Origin: Haladaptatus halobius
GTDB taxonomy: Archaea; Halobacteriota; Halobacteria; Halobacteriales; Haladaptataceae
Assembly: GCF_020618475.1 (NCBI RefSeq)
Contig: NZ_CP085335.1
Span: 2,418,001-2,482,000, forward strand
Reading direction: 5' to 3'
Length of the DNA stretch: 64,000 nucleotides
Positions 63,101 to 64,000 of this stretch are shown piece by piece (within the stretch, counting starts at the first letter, position 1; each line of letters starts with the position of its first letter). Under the pieces are notes generated by a model. It had not been told where the DNA came from. It did not search any database and saw only the letters and a program-made list of their open reading frames with translations. A program made the translations under genes and the position numbers.

Positions 63101-63310
63101 CTACGCCTCGCCGCCGAGTTCCTCCACGTCCTCCTCCGTCGGATAGTCCGGCAACCGCTCGATACAGCTATAGCAGAGGAAGTGTTCGGTCCCGTCCTCG
63201 AACTCCAGCGTCATCCCGCCCGACGACCGCGGATTCGTGTTCCAGAGGTTGGCGATGCCGCCCGCAATGGGCACCGCCGCCCCGCAGCCGTCGCACTCTT
63301 CGGTGGCCAT
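63101..63310 (-). CDS. Small zinc-ribbon protein
   Basis: 69 residues with two CxxC pairs: EECDGCGAAV at the N-terminus and LCYSCIERL in the second half, joined by an aromatic loop with WNTNPRSSGGMTLEFEDGTE. It probably binds one zinc ion. It sits 56 bases upstream of the helicase gene on the same strand, so the two may be co-transcribed. No characterised homologue recognised. Confidence 0.8.
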   Translation of the reverse strand: MATEECDGCGAAVPIAGGIANLWNTNPRSSGGMTLEFEDGTEHFLCYSCIERLPDYPTEEDVEELGGEA

Positions 63311-63786
63311 GCGTCCCTGTTGTCGTTTGGGGGAGAAAGAACGTTCGGGCGGCTACGCGGTGTGAGAACTGAGATGTATTGGTTTTGTACTTGAACCTAC
63401 TGTAAACGCATTTCGGGAATCCCCTACTACGATTCCGTCGACCCTGACGTGATAGAGTTCCAGAAAGCTCCCACCGGTCGCGGTCGCTCAGCGACATCTT
63501 AGCTCAGCTCACCGCGTTCGCACGGAAAGAGCTTCGCTCTTCCCTGGTCTCGTTCGCTCCTCCGTCGCTCACGAGAACCTCACCGACTAGCTGTCATGGG
63601 CGCGTGAAGGTGCGCCCTGCGGGCGCACCCGCGCGAGGGACGAGTGAGCGTAGGGAGCGAGGTGAGGAGCGCAGCGCGGGACGCGAGTCGAGACAGCGGG
63701 GGCTTTCGAGGACAACGCTACTGCGGCAACTCATCTATCTCAATATACCGAAGAAGAACGAAATCAAATGCCTGGATTTGCGCGTC
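63311..63786. other. 476-base gap with palindromes and no gene
   Basis: No frame with convincing coding character. It contains a strong inverted repeat at 63609-63629 and a smaller AGAGC-TTC-GCTCT hairpin at 63528-63540, plus long runs of purine-rich GAG/GCGAG words. A few AT-rich bases at 63750-63775 may belong to the 3' flank of the lamin-tail gene. Confidence 0.5.
63609..63629. repeat. Nine-pair perfect hairpin
   Basis: GGTGCGCCC and GGGCGCACC pair around a three-base loop TGC. It is the strongest simple palindrome in the intergenic region and could act as a bidirectional terminator or a repeat element. Confidence 0.5.
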
Positions 63787-64000
63787 TCAGTACGACTGAC
63801 TGGTGTGCAGACTGCCGGAGGCGTCGTAGACGTAGACGGTGTCGCCGCCGTTGTTCCACACGGCCGAACCGGTGCGAGCCCAGTAGAGGTCGGTCTGAGT
63901 GTCCGACCCCGTTCCGGAGTGGAGCGTCACCTGCGCGCCAGGAGCGAGGGTGAAGCCGCTCGGGAAGTCGTAATTTTTCTGGACTTCGTCTTGCACGTAC
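63787..64000 (-). CDS. C-terminal end of a lamin-tail-domain protein (partial)
   Basis: The visible 71 residues, starting before the window edge, read NYDFPSGFTLAPGAQVTLHS, then GTGSDTQTDLYWARTGSAVW and NNGGDTVYVYDASGSLHTSQ. This is the C-terminal half of a lamin-tail domain, an immunoglobulin-like beta fold found at the ends of many haloarchaeal secreted nucleases and MBL proteins. The frame is open to the window end, so the 5' part with the catalytic domain lies outside. The apparent GTG start at 63996 is internal. Confidence 0.8.
   Translation of the reverse strand, partial: YVQDEVQKNYDFPSGFTLAPGAQVTLHSGTGSDTQTDLYWARTGSAVWNNGGDTVYVYDASGSLHTSQSY

Noticed and set aside
63528..63629. Repeats suggesting a CRISPR array
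   Set aside because: Only two unrelated hairpins, no regularly spaced repeats or spacers.

Overview
The window is chromosomal DNA of a halophilic archaeon (class Halobacteria). The evidence is high GC, very acidic proteins, archaeal information-processing genes (PCNA, PriL, RadA, TBP, Hjc, aIF6, L31e/L39e, prefoldin alpha, NMD3, SRP54/FtsY), the haloarchaeal pair of TatC proteins (one of them a double-length fusion), archaeal TATA-type promoters 25-33 bases before start codons, and many ATGA/TAATG gene overlaps. The genus cannot be fixed from sequence alone. No CRISPR array, rRNA operon, complete insertion sequence or prophage was seen.

Layout. 1-9.1 kb: envelope-stress PspA, then pyrG-guaAB-small partner, and a run of small accessory genes, two of them broken. 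9.1-13.5 kb: hisG, then two enzymes acting on S-adenosylhomocysteine (an MtaD-type deaminase and AhcY) flanking a scarred secreted-protein gene. 13.5-21.5 kb: FNT transporter, hjc, SWIM protein, priL, pcn, rlmE, and a deazapurine transporter with an overlapping ribbon-helix-helix regulator. 21.5-29 kb: divergent tatCt/tatCo, a candidate structured RNA, larE, a wrecked Tat-exported cysteine-rich peptide gene, a MutS-type ATPase, and tRNA-Arg with a nearby copy of its 3' end. 29-37 kb: conserved UPF0200/UPF0201 pair, two MgtE halves, ffh, a J-domain/ferredoxin fusion, thpR, and rpl39e-rpl31e-eif6-pfdA-ftsY. 37-52 kb: trmG10, thyA-folA, tbp, a second candidate RNA, an ABC exporter, sufS and sufU, a damaged regulator and a damaged permease. 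52-64 kb: radA, pspAB and htpX separated by what looks like an insertion, an epimerase, nmd3-taw2, a peptidoglycan-amidase-like protein with a destroyed Tat leader, an XPD-like helicase, and the end of a lamin-tail protein.

The strongest global pattern is a two-class genome. About fifty housekeeping genes are intact, while at least eight accessory genes (drug/metabolite permease, small membrane proteins, cysteine-rich peptide, AI-2E permease, HTH regulator, two secreted proteins) carry frameshifts or in-frame stops. Several are paired indels that restore frame. Two involve exact tandem duplications (7 bp and 14 bp), which are not base-calling artefacts of the usual kind; others sit in short homopolymers and could be.

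Functional links. PspA, PspAB and HtpX suggest membrane-stress response. TatCt/TatCo serve export, and the window holds two broken Tat substrates. Pcn, PriL, RadA, Hjc, the MutS-like ATPase and the XPD-like helicase form the DNA-maintenance complement. SufS/SufU supply Fe-S clusters to PriL, ferredoxin, the helicase and possibly a three-cysteine LarE. The most novel candidates are two intergenic structured RNAs, each placed about 25 nt after a TATA box, and the cysteine-rich exported peptide locus.
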